Shown in pieces: positions 35,623 to 45,568 of a DNA stretch of 64,000 nt; positions within the stretch are counted from its first letter, which is position 1, and the number at the start of each line of letters is the position of its first letter. The notes beneath the pieces are model-generated. The model was not told the origin of the DNA. It did not search any database and worked only from the letters and a program-made list of their open reading frames with translations. The DNA is from Alligator mississippiensis (lineage: Eukaryota > Chordata > Crocodylia > Alligatoridae). A program made the translations under genes and the position numbers. The stretch is taken from the NCBI RefSeq assembly GCF_030867095.1, contig NC_081824.1, positions 348,042,203 to 348,106,202 of the forward strand, read 5' to 3'.

Positions 35623-36980
35623 ATGCTGGCAGAAAAACTCCAGCCACCAGCAGATGATACATCTCCAAGAAGAGGGCTCTGCTGGCATGACCAGGGCTGC
35701 AAAGGTACTGCAGCGTAAACAAGCCCTAAAATGCAATCCAAGGTGTCTTTCCCAAAGCAGAAAACACATTACCTGTCAGTGGTAGAAACAAAAATCCTGA
35801 GAAACCTCAGAGTGTCAAGAAGCACACCCAGTGCCTCCTTTCAAACACAGTGAATTCTAGAAAAGAGAAATCTAAGGCATAGCCCTGGAATATGTCAGTA
35901 AATAGCAATATTTAGAATCATGCAGTATTCTAAAATTACTTCCTACTGTAACTTCAGGGTGACAATAAACTCGTTCCTTAAAAGAGTCTGGAGTGGAAAG
36001 TCAAGGGTAAAAGATTGGTATGAAAAAGGCATGGGTCATCTCCTTTCACAATCATTTTTGAAAGGGAACAGTTTAATATTTTCAGTGACTTCTTTAGCTT
36101 ATACTAAAAACTTCTGTCCCCTGCACTGGCAAACTATTGTACCTAGTTTAACCTTGAGCATTAGAGTCTACTGTCAATCATTTTTTCCATCTGCAGAGCA
36201 ATGATTTTCCATTATAACCTTGAACTTGTGTCAATATATTCTATGAATTAAACAAGACAGCATTTTATCCAGGCAGCTTGTTGTACCTTGGCAATATATT
36301 TAATACTCAGGTAAGCCTTTTGATTTTATATTCCCCTGGCCTTGCAGGGAAATATGACACAGATACACCAAATGCCACACTCTGTAGAGACCAACTCATC
36401 TGCAAGACTGGTTTACAAATTGTTTTACTACTGTTGAGTTGTGGCCTGACTTCCCATTAAGAATATAACAAATGGACAGTTAATGTTTTTAAGTTACTTC
36501 CCTCATTACATCATCTGAAATCTCATGTGTTTTATGTATCTACCTATGTATTTGCTATATTAAACTGTAACAATTTTAAATTGTGTTGATTTCTCTGTTT
36601 TTCATGATTTCAAAGTTAGGTCTAATAAAGGACTTGGATGCCTACAAGTTAGTCACTGCATCATCTAGCTTTTAGGTGCCTGTCTCAGATGTGGGATTCA
36701 GAAATCTGTGTTATATGTAAGATAAAAGTTAAGTGCATGAGACTGGAGATCCAAAAACCCTACGATTTAAGTGGGGAGTGATCTAGAGTTAACCAGTAGG
36801 AAATACTGAGGGTGGGGTGCAGCTTTTAGGCATGTACCTTTTGCCCGGAGTTAGGTGCTGTTGTTCACTTAGGCTCCACAGCTTGAAGAGTCCTTTTCTG
36901 AGGATAGATGCCCACATCTGGCCTGTGAAAAAACACAGCAGGTGCAGTGAGGAGGAAGAGGTACAGCTAATGCCACCTTC
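35623..36980. other. Intergenic with old repeat traces
   Basis: 36610-36860 has TTAGGTGCCT and GAGTTAGGTGCT motifs typical of an old AGGTGCCTAA-type repeat. Nothing else recognised. Confidence 0.35.
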
Positions 36981-36984
36981 CCCA

Positions 36985-37020
36985 GATAACAGGGTAATGG
37001 TTAGAACACTTTCAGAGGAA
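36985..37020 (+). repeat. tRNA-like SINE fragment
   Basis: GATAACAGGGTAATGGTTAGAACACTTTC resembles the same SINE head as at 37284. Confidence 0.35.
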
Positions 37021-37269
37021 GTGGAAGATCTGATTTCAGTTTTCTCTTCCATCTAATGTCAATTATTTTTTCCACCTGCAGAATAATGATTTTCAATGAT
37101 AACCTTGAACCTGAGTCAATACATTCTATGAGTTAAACCCACAACTTCAATTATCTCACTACCAAGGTAGTTGTGCATGTGGGAGTCAGGGAAAGAAGGT
37201 GACTGTCCACTGCTCCTCTTGAAACTGCCACTGGCCACTGTCTACTGATCAAAGAGAAGAAATGCAAGA

Positions 37270-37350
37270 ATGAGTGTGACTCAGTGGCCTACTGGTTAAG
37301 GTACTCACCTGGTGCTCTGTCTCAGATATGGGTCCATATTCTAAGGCCAA
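37270..37350 (+). repeat. tRNA-like (MIR-type) SINE fragment
   Basis: GTGGCCTACTGGTTAAGGTACTCACCTGG at 37284-37312 has a tRNA box A-like layout; the same family as 17380-17475 (reverse). Confidence 0.5.
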
Positions 37351-37578
37351 ATTCTGTATTTTACATTAACCAGTCATTGAATTAAATACGTAAATACATG
37401 CCACATGTGTATGGCAGGAGGCATGATTGTGAGATCATGCATCAGATCCCATCATGCCTTACTGCTGGTGCAGGGGGTTCCTAGGATCATGATCCCAGGC
37501 TCCCCCTGTGCTAGCAAGTGCCAAACTCCCATGGTTCAGAGTCCTCTCAGCTGCTAGGACTCCCAGCCACTGGAGTAC

Positions 37579-40500
37579 ATAGTTTCATAGTTGGTAGGGT
37601 CGGAAGGGACCTGAGGAGATCATCTAGTCCGACCCCCTGCTGTGGCAGGAAAGAATACTGGGGTCAAATGACCCTAGCCAGATGTTCGTCCAGCCTTTTT
37701 TTAAAGACCCCCAGGGTAGGAGCCAGCACCACTTCTTTTGGAAGTTGGTTCCAGGTCCTAGCCGCCCTGACAGTGAAGTAGCACTTCCTAATGTCTAGCC
37801 TGAAACTACCCTCCGCTAGCTTGTGTCCGTTGTTTCTTGTAACTCCTGGGATTGCTCAGAGGAACAGGGACTCTCCCAATGCCTGCTGGTCCCCCTTGAC
37901 TAGTTTGTAGACTGCCACTAGATCCCCTCTCAGCCTTCTCTTGTGGAGGCTGAACAGGTTCAGGTCCCATAGCCTCTCCTCGTAGGGCCTGCCCTGCTGA
38001 CCCCAGATCTTGCAGGTGACCCTCCTTTGGGACCTCTCCATATTGGCCATATCCCTCCTGAAGTGCGGCGCCCAGAACTGGAGGCAGTACTCCAGCTGCG
38101 GCTTGACCAGTGTCGCGTAGAAGGGGAGGATCACCTCCCTGGACCTGCTTGAGATGCATCTGTGGATGCACGACAAGGTATGGTTGGCCTTCCTGACTGC
38201 GTCCCCACACTGTCGGCCCATGTTCATTGTGGCATCAATGATGATTCCAAGATCCTTTTCTGCCTCTGCACTGATGAGAAGGGAGTTCCCCAGCCTGTAG
38301 GTGTGCTGCTGGTTCTTCCACCACAGGTGCATTACCCTGCACTTGTCAGTGTTGAAACCCATCCTGTTCTCTTCGGCCCACCCCTGTAACCTGTCTAGAT
38401 CTGCTTGCAGCCTGTTCTTTCCTACTAGCATACCCACTTCATCTCACATCTTAGTGTCATCTGCGAACTTGAACAGGGTGCTTTCTACCCCCTTGCCCAA
38501 GTCACTGATGAAGATGTTGAATAGTGTGGACCTGAGGACCGAGCCCTGGGAACCCCACTACCCACATCCCTCCAGGTTGAATAAGACCCATCCACCACCA
38601 CCCTCTGGGTGCAGCCCTCCAGCCAGTTAGTAACCCATCTGACCGTGTAGGCATCAACACCACTGTCTCCTAGTTTCTTACTGAGAATGGGATGAGAGAC
38701 CATGTTGAAGGCCTTCCTGAAGTCCAGAAAGACTATATCCACTGCGACACCTGCATCCAAGGACTTGGTGACCTGGTCGTAGAAGGCCACCAGGTTGGTT
38801 TGACAAGACCTGCCCCTAATGATCCCATGCTGGTTGCCCCTGAGCATAACCTCCCCTGCTGGCCCTTCGTGGACATGTGCCAGGATAATTCTTTTGAAAA
38901 GCTTCCCCAGGACCGAGGTAAGACTCACAGGCCTATAGTTTCCTGGGTCCTCCTTCCTCCCTTTTTTGAAGATGGGGACCACATTGGCCCTTTTCCAGTC
39001 CTCTGGCATATTGCCCGAGCGCCATGAGTGCTCGTAGAGCTGTGCCAGAGGTCCCGCAATGACCCCTGCTAGTTCCTTCAGCACTCTGGGGTGGAGATCA
39101 TCAGGACCTGCAGATATAAATACATCTAGTCCCTCCAGAAGTTTCCTGACAAGGTCTTCATTAACCCTAGGCCTGGGTGTGGGTGTGCCACCCACAGGGC
39201 CCTTGGGGGGGCCATTGGGGGAGATATCCAGGTACCTTCTCAGAAATACGAGGCAAAGAAATTATTGAATATGTCAACTTTACCATTGGGTGAGATGACC
39301 AGATTTCCTAGCGTGTCCTGCAGAGGCCCCATGTTACTTGGCACTTTCTTTTGCCCCCCATGCATTTGAAAAAGGACTTCTTGTTGTCCTTGATCTAGAT
39401 CGCTAGTCCCAGCTCCATTTCCGCCTTGGCCTTCCTGACCGCCCCCCTACATTCCCAAGCTACCGACGTATAGTCCTCTCTTGTGATGGCCCCTCCCTTC
39501 CAACGGGTGTACGCCTTTTTTGTTTGGAGACGTTCCCAGATGCTTTTGGTAAGCCATGGGGGTCTTTGTGCCCTCTTGCCCCCTTTGATTCGTGTAGGGA
39601 TTACTTCCCTTTGAGCTTGGAGGACTGTCTCCTTAAGGAGCGACCACTCCTCCTGGACACTCAACTCCCTCCAGCTCTGGGACCTCAGTGCTTCTCCCAC
39701 GAGTCTTCTTACCTCATTAAAGTCCGCCCTCCTGAAGTCAAGGGCTGCTGCCTTGCTGGAGGCTTTCGCCACCTTGCGCTGGATGGTGAATTCCAGCAGA
39801 CAATGATTGCTATCACCTAGGTGGTCGAGCACCCGCAGACCCTGTACCAGGTCATCGCCCGTGGCCAGAACCAAATCCAACAAGGCGTCTCCCCTGGTGG
39901 GGCTGTGTACCTCCTGGGTAAGATGGAGGTTGTGTACATCAGTTAAGAACCTGCGTGAGTGGTCAGACCTGGCTGTCCGCTCCTCCCAGCAGATGTCTGG
40001 CAAGTTTTGGTCACCCATGATGACCACATCCTTGGACCTAACTATCTCTGTGAGCTGACGTAAGAATTTCTGGTCTCGATCTTCTCCTTGGTTGGGTGGT
40101 CTGTAGTAGACCCCCACCATTAAGTCCCTTTCTCCCCAACCCCCTTGTACTCTAACCCAGAGCACTTCCGTTTGCTCCTCCTCTGACCCAGTGATACACA
40201 TTGTGGATGTGTGTTGCTCCTTGACATAAAGCGCCACACCCCATCCTTCCTACCTGTCCTATCTTTCCTGTAGAGCCTGTAGCTCTTGATATTCACTGCC
40301 CAGTCATGCGTTGGGTCCCACCATGTTTTGGTGAGCCCCACTATGTCTGGGTTGGTGCTGGCTAGCAGGAGGACTAGTTCCTCCTGCTTGTTCCCCATGC
40401 AGCAGGCATTAGTATAGAAACATTTGAGGTTTCCTGAGGATGAATAGACTGCCCCCCTAATCCCAGCTGTACCCGGGCCCATGTCACTTACCTGATTACC

Positions 40501-40740
40501 TGCTTCTCTTGTCATCGGTTTAGGCTGGGCTGCTCCTGCAGGAGATGCTTGGCTTGCTTGTCTGAGGCTTCCTCCACCCATGTCTTCCCCTTCCCCCAAT
40601 GAGCCTAGTTTAAAGTCCACCAGAGGAAATCCGCCAGCCTAGAAGAGAAAACACGTTTACCTTTGGGGAAAAGGTGCAGCCCAGTCCATCTCATGATGAC
40701 CTCACAAGTGGAAGCCCCATCAGCTGATCTGGGCTCCCAG
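37579..40740 (-). mobile_element. CR1 LINE with endonuclease and reverse transcriptase, nearly full ORF2
   Basis: The most complete copy here. From 5' (right) to 3': NLKCFYTNACCMGNKQEE and WWDPTHDW of the endonuclease (about 40300-40430), GDQNLPDICWE (normally GDLN), LGDSNHCLLEF (normally SDH, so a catalytic Asp is changed), the reverse transcriptase with VFLDFRKAFNMVSH and FADD near 38463, and the C-terminal region. Frame breaks fall near 40180, 39195-39395 and 38440-38485; a TGA replaces a Trp just after FADDTKM. The 3' end is at 37579. The upstream 100 bases to about 40740 are probably 5' CR1 sequence, but ORF1 is absent. Confidence 0.9.
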
Positions 40741-40767
40741 CCACAGGGGTGAACCTGGCCACATATT

Positions 40768-40862
40768 TAATTAGTGGTGTCATAGGAACCAGCCACAAAG
40801 TTGTTCCACATTTTTTGTGGAAAAACTTTGTGGTTTATGCCTTGTTTTATGACACCATTAAT
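40768..40862. mobile_element. Foldback/MITE-like hairpin
   Basis: Outer arms ATTAGTGGTGTCATA and TATGACACCATTAAT, and inner arms CCACAAAGTTGTTCCACA (40793-40810) and TGTGGAAAAACTTTGTGG (40816-40833), with one mismatch each. The whole of about 95 bases folds on itself. Confidence 0.75.
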
Positions 40863-42421
40863 TGCTTTATTGTGTGGCCCAGTTACAACTTAAGATGTTA
40901 ACCAGTTAATCACACCTTAAGTGTAAAGTGTGGCAGGGACCTTTGTCTCCTTCTCAATGAGCCTTCTATTCTGTACCACAGTTTTCAATAGAAGGGATGC
41001 CCTCCACCCTAGGACATTCTGCAGGGGGGTGGTTGGTAAGAAAAGTGGATTTGACTCCACTCAATCTAAGGAAGGCATGGAACCTAGGCCTTAAATTGTC
41101 TGTAAAAGCTCTACTCATGTGACTATTATATACTGAGAAGTGAGGTACTAGTATGGCAATAGAAGAAAATAGCCACAACCGCATTTCTGAGAAGCCCTGT
41201 CTTGTGGGTGTATCTTAAGCATTCTGTAACACCGCCTACCAAATCAGGCCCCTCAGAGGATGTAGGCAGTGGACTTTCTAGTTCCTGACTCGTAACTGGG
41301 TTTAAATGTGATATAGAAGCTAATCTGCTCAGACTTGATTACATGTGGACATGCACCAAAGCAGAACTCTGAGTACCTGGGGTACTGCAGAGTTAAAAGC
41401 TTAATGAAGTTAAGTACCTCCAGAGTTAGGCTGCAGCTCAGCGGGAGCTTTTCAAATCACAATTTTGAATTTAGACCATCTAGACCACAGTGTAGACAAA
41501 TGTGCATTTGTAGCTACTTCAAAGGGGGAGCTGGAGCTGCTGCTCAGAAGGGCACAGCAGCTTTATGCTCTGTTATGTCTGTCTGATTCTGCAGTGATAT
41601 GAATGAACCATATCCCCCTGATTTTGACCTTTGATAAAGCAGGCGTAAAGTTGGAGTGGTTTGGGTGCACTCATATTACTACAGAATCATGCAGATGTAA
41701 TATGTGCATGGAAACAGCTTGGATTGGTATCCTTTGATAGCAATCCAGTTGTTATGTCTGTCTGTACCCTCAGTTATTCTGCATCTATACACTTAATTGG
41801 ATCTACCCTCAAGGACCAGATCTCAGCTGCTGTAAACTGGTTTAGATTTTTTTCTACACTGGGACTCTTCAGAGAATTTATCTGAAGTAACTTTTAAAGC
41901 ATATTAATTAAACTGCATTAAATCTGTATGCGGACACTATAACTCCTGTTAAAATAATGGCACAATTGGGATCTGATCTCACAAAAATTGTGCATCCTGC
42001 CATGCCAGACATGTATAGCAAAACAAACAATATTTGGGATGGGGCATAAAATTGCTCAGATCCCAACTGCACCACTACAGGGCTGCCCAACAATCCTGTG
42101 GATCAGAAAGGAGGCAGCTCTGTCATGGACCTTGTGATTGCCCCATGCCCAATCCAAAGGCTCAGGTTTGGGACCTGGAGCTGCCCTCAGCCTTATCCCT
42201 GGGGATCGGGCTGGGGGTATCCCTGGGATCTGGGACAGTCTGGGGCTGATGATGACAATGAGCTGGTTGTTGGCACTGGTGAGGCAGCCCAGACCTGAAA
42301 AATAAATCATATCACATCTTCAATTGAAGGTGCCATACAAGGCAACTGCAAAGAGGTTATACATTACATCTTTGTACCATTTGATGGTGCCATAAATTGG
42401 CTGAACATGAGCCATGTTATA
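40863..42421. other. Intergenic with possible non-autonomous repeat pieces
   Basis: 41280-41560 and 42060-42300 show TIR-like motifs (GTGTAGAC, CCAGACCTGAAA) but no clear ends. No gene. Confidence 0.35.
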
Positions 42422-42459
42422 ATTTATGGCATGATTAACACTTTAATCATGCCATAAAT
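42422..42459. repeat. Perfect palindrome, 17-bp arms
   Basis: ATTTATGGCATGATTAA (42422-42438) and its reverse complement (42443-42459), 4-nt loop. It lies in a non-autonomous element ending near TGCCAAGGGTCCA. Confidence 0.9.
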
Positions 42460-43619
42460 ATAATGTCTGCCAAGGGTCCATATTATATCAACCACTTTAA
42501 ATACATCTTTAGCTAATTCAAATTAACTTGCCTGAGTAGCTGCATGAAGACAAGGCCTTAATTCCACTGTATTTACAATGGCTCAGGATCTGGTTTAACT
42601 TGTAGAATAATGTAAGAAACAAAATATCAGGACCTTTTAAAATATATATTTCCTAGAATAAGGTTTCTAACTTTGTACGAGCTGCCTATGTACATTTATG
42701 AGTTTGCCTGGCCTATTTAAGAAGGGAAAAAATTATTAGACAAAATCCAGAATGTATGAAATACTGATGGCAAAACTGTAAACCCTGTGCTAGGAAACTA
42801 TATTTAAATGTATGTGCAAATGGAAAAGATGATACAAAAATCACAAAGGACCAAATTCATACATAACAGCTGTTGAGCAAAGTGCAGTAGACAGGCCACT
42901 GCATACTGAAATAATTCCCTTACTGGATAATTACATGGAGTTTGATTGGAACTGTGAAACAAAACTTGGCAAGGGAATACATTTTAAAATGGTTTACATT
43001 CAGAGTAACTCTGATTGAGCTCACTTTTTAAAAACAGTGATCCTCAGCATACTGATGAACCCAAAATTTGTTTAGAGAGCAAGCTAAATTCAGTTTTATT
43101 TTAGAAGTGATCTTTATATCATTACAATGCATTTGTTATATGTTTTCTGAATATGATATTGCATTGCCTCATTTCAGATTCTGTAGGTGCCTACCGTGTT
43201 ATCTCCTGTCATTTATTTCCAGATTTCAGAATTTTTAATCAGACATCTTCATCTAGTCAATGGTAGCGATTGTAGCATTATTTGCCAGAGTGACATGTCT
43301 GGTTTAGATATAATAAGATCAAGGAAATATCTGTGGTGGAAATTTGGATCTACAAGAAGCAGTGCATACTTTGAACTGCTTCTATCCCACTACTGTTGGA
43401 GCTGATTTGTCTTGGAATATGTTCTATAGTGCTCATGATGTGTGGATTGGAAAAAATCACCACCTCCCTATTTGTAACTGAAGAAAATAGCCTTTAGTGG
43501 GCCTCCTGACTGAGTGACTTCACTCAGGGAGTAACTCTATTGAAAGATCCAATCTAATAGCTTTTTTCCTGTTGTTTTTTTCTTTTGAAAGCCTTCCATA
43601 AAATTAAAGTGTGGAACTA
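42460..43619. other. Intergenic, nothing recognised
   Basis: AT-rich. Confidence 0.45.
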
Positions 43620-43770
43620 AATTTAACTGTGTAATTAAAGTGTGGACCTCATTGCCACCAGATGTGGTGGAAACGCACAGTTTAACCAAATTCAAAAAGG
43701 GGTTGGAGAAATTCTTAGAGGAGAGAGGCATCAGTAGTTATTGAGTGTAAGAGTTAGGGGCACAGCTTCT
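43620..43770 (+). mobile_element. Old LINE 3' fragment (CR1/L3-like)
   Basis: Translates around WTSLPPDVVE and GLEKFLEERGI, a decayed form of the [10 protein letters not shown]...FKRRLD tail of CR1 ORF2. Related to 8600-8780. Confidence 0.5.
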
Positions 43771-43855
43771 GAATTAGAACTTCCTAGACCTTAAATGCTG
43801 GAATCATAGAAGTTACATAGAAGTAGGGCTGGAAGGGACCTCCAGAGGTCTAGTC

Positions 43856-44218
43856 CAGTGGTTCTCAACCTTTCTTGTACCAGGTCCCATTTGTAAACAT
43901 TGATGGCCAGTCCTGACCCAGCGCCCCTCACTCCTGACCTGCTGCCCCCCGTGCCCAGGCCCCAGTCCCTCAGTGTATGGAGCAGGGGGTGGGTGTGTGG
44001 GGCAGTCTTTGTGTGTGTGTGTGTGTGGGGGGGTGGTGCATGGGTACCCCAAGCAGCCCCTTGCAGGCTGGAACTCTGCCAGCCTGCAAGGGAAAAGCCA
44101 TGGTTTCCCACAGTCTTCTCCTTCAAAGGAGAATCCATTTTTAAAGTTTGTTCATGACTCTTTTCATATATTCTTGCAACCCACTTTTGGGTCACGACCC
44201 ACAGATTGAGAAACACTG
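43856..44218. mobile_element. hAT (Charlie-like) non-autonomous element inside CR1
   Basis: 363 bp, beginning CAGTGGTTCTCAACC and ending GATTGAGAAACACTG, with TSDs (G/A)TCTAGTC at 43848-43855 and 44219-44226 (7 of 8 match). It contains a (TG)n run and no transposase. The TIR is the standard hAT CAGTGGTTCTCAA form. Confidence 0.92.
44011..44026. repeat. (GT)n microsatellite
   Basis: Short GT run followed by a G run, inside the hAT element. Confidence 0.9.
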
Positions 44219-44410
44219 ATCTAGTCCAACCCCCTGCTTGAGGCAGGATCAGCCCTATCCAATCCATCCCAAACAAACCATCGTTTAAACTCTACATAAG
44301 ACGACTGTCAACCTAACAACATAGAGCTAACACCCTCAGTTGCCACAGGTTATAGATAGATAGATATACATACATTATGTACACACACACATGCACACTA
44401 TGTATACATA

Positions 44411-44998
44411 TATTGGGTGTGCTTTTCTGGGCATTATACTAATGTGTCACTGTCCATACGTGCACAGCAATTACTGTGCATTAGATTAATTTAAAGCATC
44501 ATTTGCTTGTACCAACAGATACAGGTACTAAAAAATGGTGCTTTAAACTAACGCACCTAAGTGCACGTGTAGATGCTGACCAGGGACCAAATTGCTTCCA
44601 GTCAGCCCAGGAAACAGGGGGAACAACCGCTACTTGACTTAGTCCTGAGCACTGGGGAGCAAGTGGGGAGCTGTCCCTGGCTCTGGCTGTCCCTGGGCTA
44701 ACCCCTAACCCCATGCAGCTGGGAGCTGCCCCCGGCCCTGGGGACAGCTTCCCTCCTGCCCCCCGGCTCCAAAGCCTGACCCCCTGCGCCTCTTGCCAGC
44801 CCGGGGCTGCCCCCAGAGCCCCCTGGCACCTGGGGGCTGGTACCTGGGGCTGCTGCAGGGGGGTAGAGCAAGGCAGGAGTAGCCCTGGACTAGGCTCTTG
44901 ACTGGTGTGTATGTGTAGACGTGTGCCTGGGAGCAGTTTAATGTGCCTGCACTTACTGTGCAGTACATTCAGGTGCATTAATTGCATGTGTAGATGCG
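44411..44998. mobile_element. Terminal-inverted-repeat element, same family as 10411 and 46644
   Basis: Left end TATTGGGTGTGCTTTTC; right end GCATGTGTAGATGCGC running into a CA repeat. It shares CAGCAATTACTGTGCATTAGATTAATTT with the 46.7-kb copy. The middle (44590-44900) is GC-rich. Confidence 0.6.
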
Positions 44999-45024
44999 CA
45001 CACACACACACACACACACACACA
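44999..45024. repeat. (CA)13 microsatellite
   Basis: Perfect CA run; further CACACA tracts follow to 45100 and a G13 run lies at 45176-45188. Confidence 0.95.
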
Positions 45025-45468
45025 CTATATCACTACACACATTGTGTGTATAAGCACTACACACAGTGTGTACATATATACATACATACACACACACCAG
45101 AAGTACACACATTGTGTGTAACTGCGCACACAACGTAAGAGTTGCTTGGCTCACAGGAGCTTGGATAGAAGTGGCGGGGGGGGGGGGGAGCGGTTACTGC
45201 GTTTACACACGCAGGGAGTATATCTCTACTTATGCAATGTATCTATCTATCTATATAGAAATCAATATTTTTGCAAAAGTAAAACCAAAAACGAGTCTCT
45301 CCCGGCTGCGGCGGGGGAGGGCGGTAGGCTGTGCTGTGTGTGGCGGACCCTGCCTGAGGCGGGGGTGCAGCCGGGCCGGGCCGGGGGGAGGGGCCGAGGA
45401 GCCCCGCTGAGGCGCCCGCGCTGTCTCCCGCCAGGTGCCGGAGCCCGAGCCGCGCCCGGCCAGTCGTG

Positions 45469-45520
45469 ATGCCGATGCCGCCGCCGCTGCCCGGCCGGGG
45501 GGCGCTGCCGCTGACCGCCC

Positions 45521-45554
<34 letters not shown>

Positions 45555-45568
45555 GTGCCCGGGGCCCG
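45469..45568 (+). CDS. ECRG4: ECRG4 exon 1 (coding part): signal peptide
   Basis: Encodes residues 1-33 plus the first base of codon 34. The N-terminal part is Pro/Arg/Gly-rich, then comes the Leu10 core, then VCPGP. The exon ends at a strong GTGAGT donor (45569-45574). The 5'UTR extends upstream into the GC-rich island, but its start cannot be seen. Confidence 0.9.

Larger units (their letters stand above)
43801..44355 (-). mobile_element. CR1 3' end, split by a hAT insertion
   Basis: 43801-43855 (TCATAGAAG...GGGCTGGAAGGGACC) continues at 44219 (ATCTAGTCCAACCCCCTGC). The intact arrangement is seen at 46277-46457 and at 55318-55480. The gap is the element 43856-44218. Confidence 0.9.

Noticed and set aside
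26077..39820. Plus-strand ORFs opposite CR1 and the RTE-like element
   Set aside because: Antisense shadows of LINE ORF2; the sense frames carry the domain motifs.
43791..44276. 161-codon minus-strand ORF
   Set aside because: Runs through the hAT insertion, its GT repeat and the CR1 tail, so it is a mosaic of repeats.
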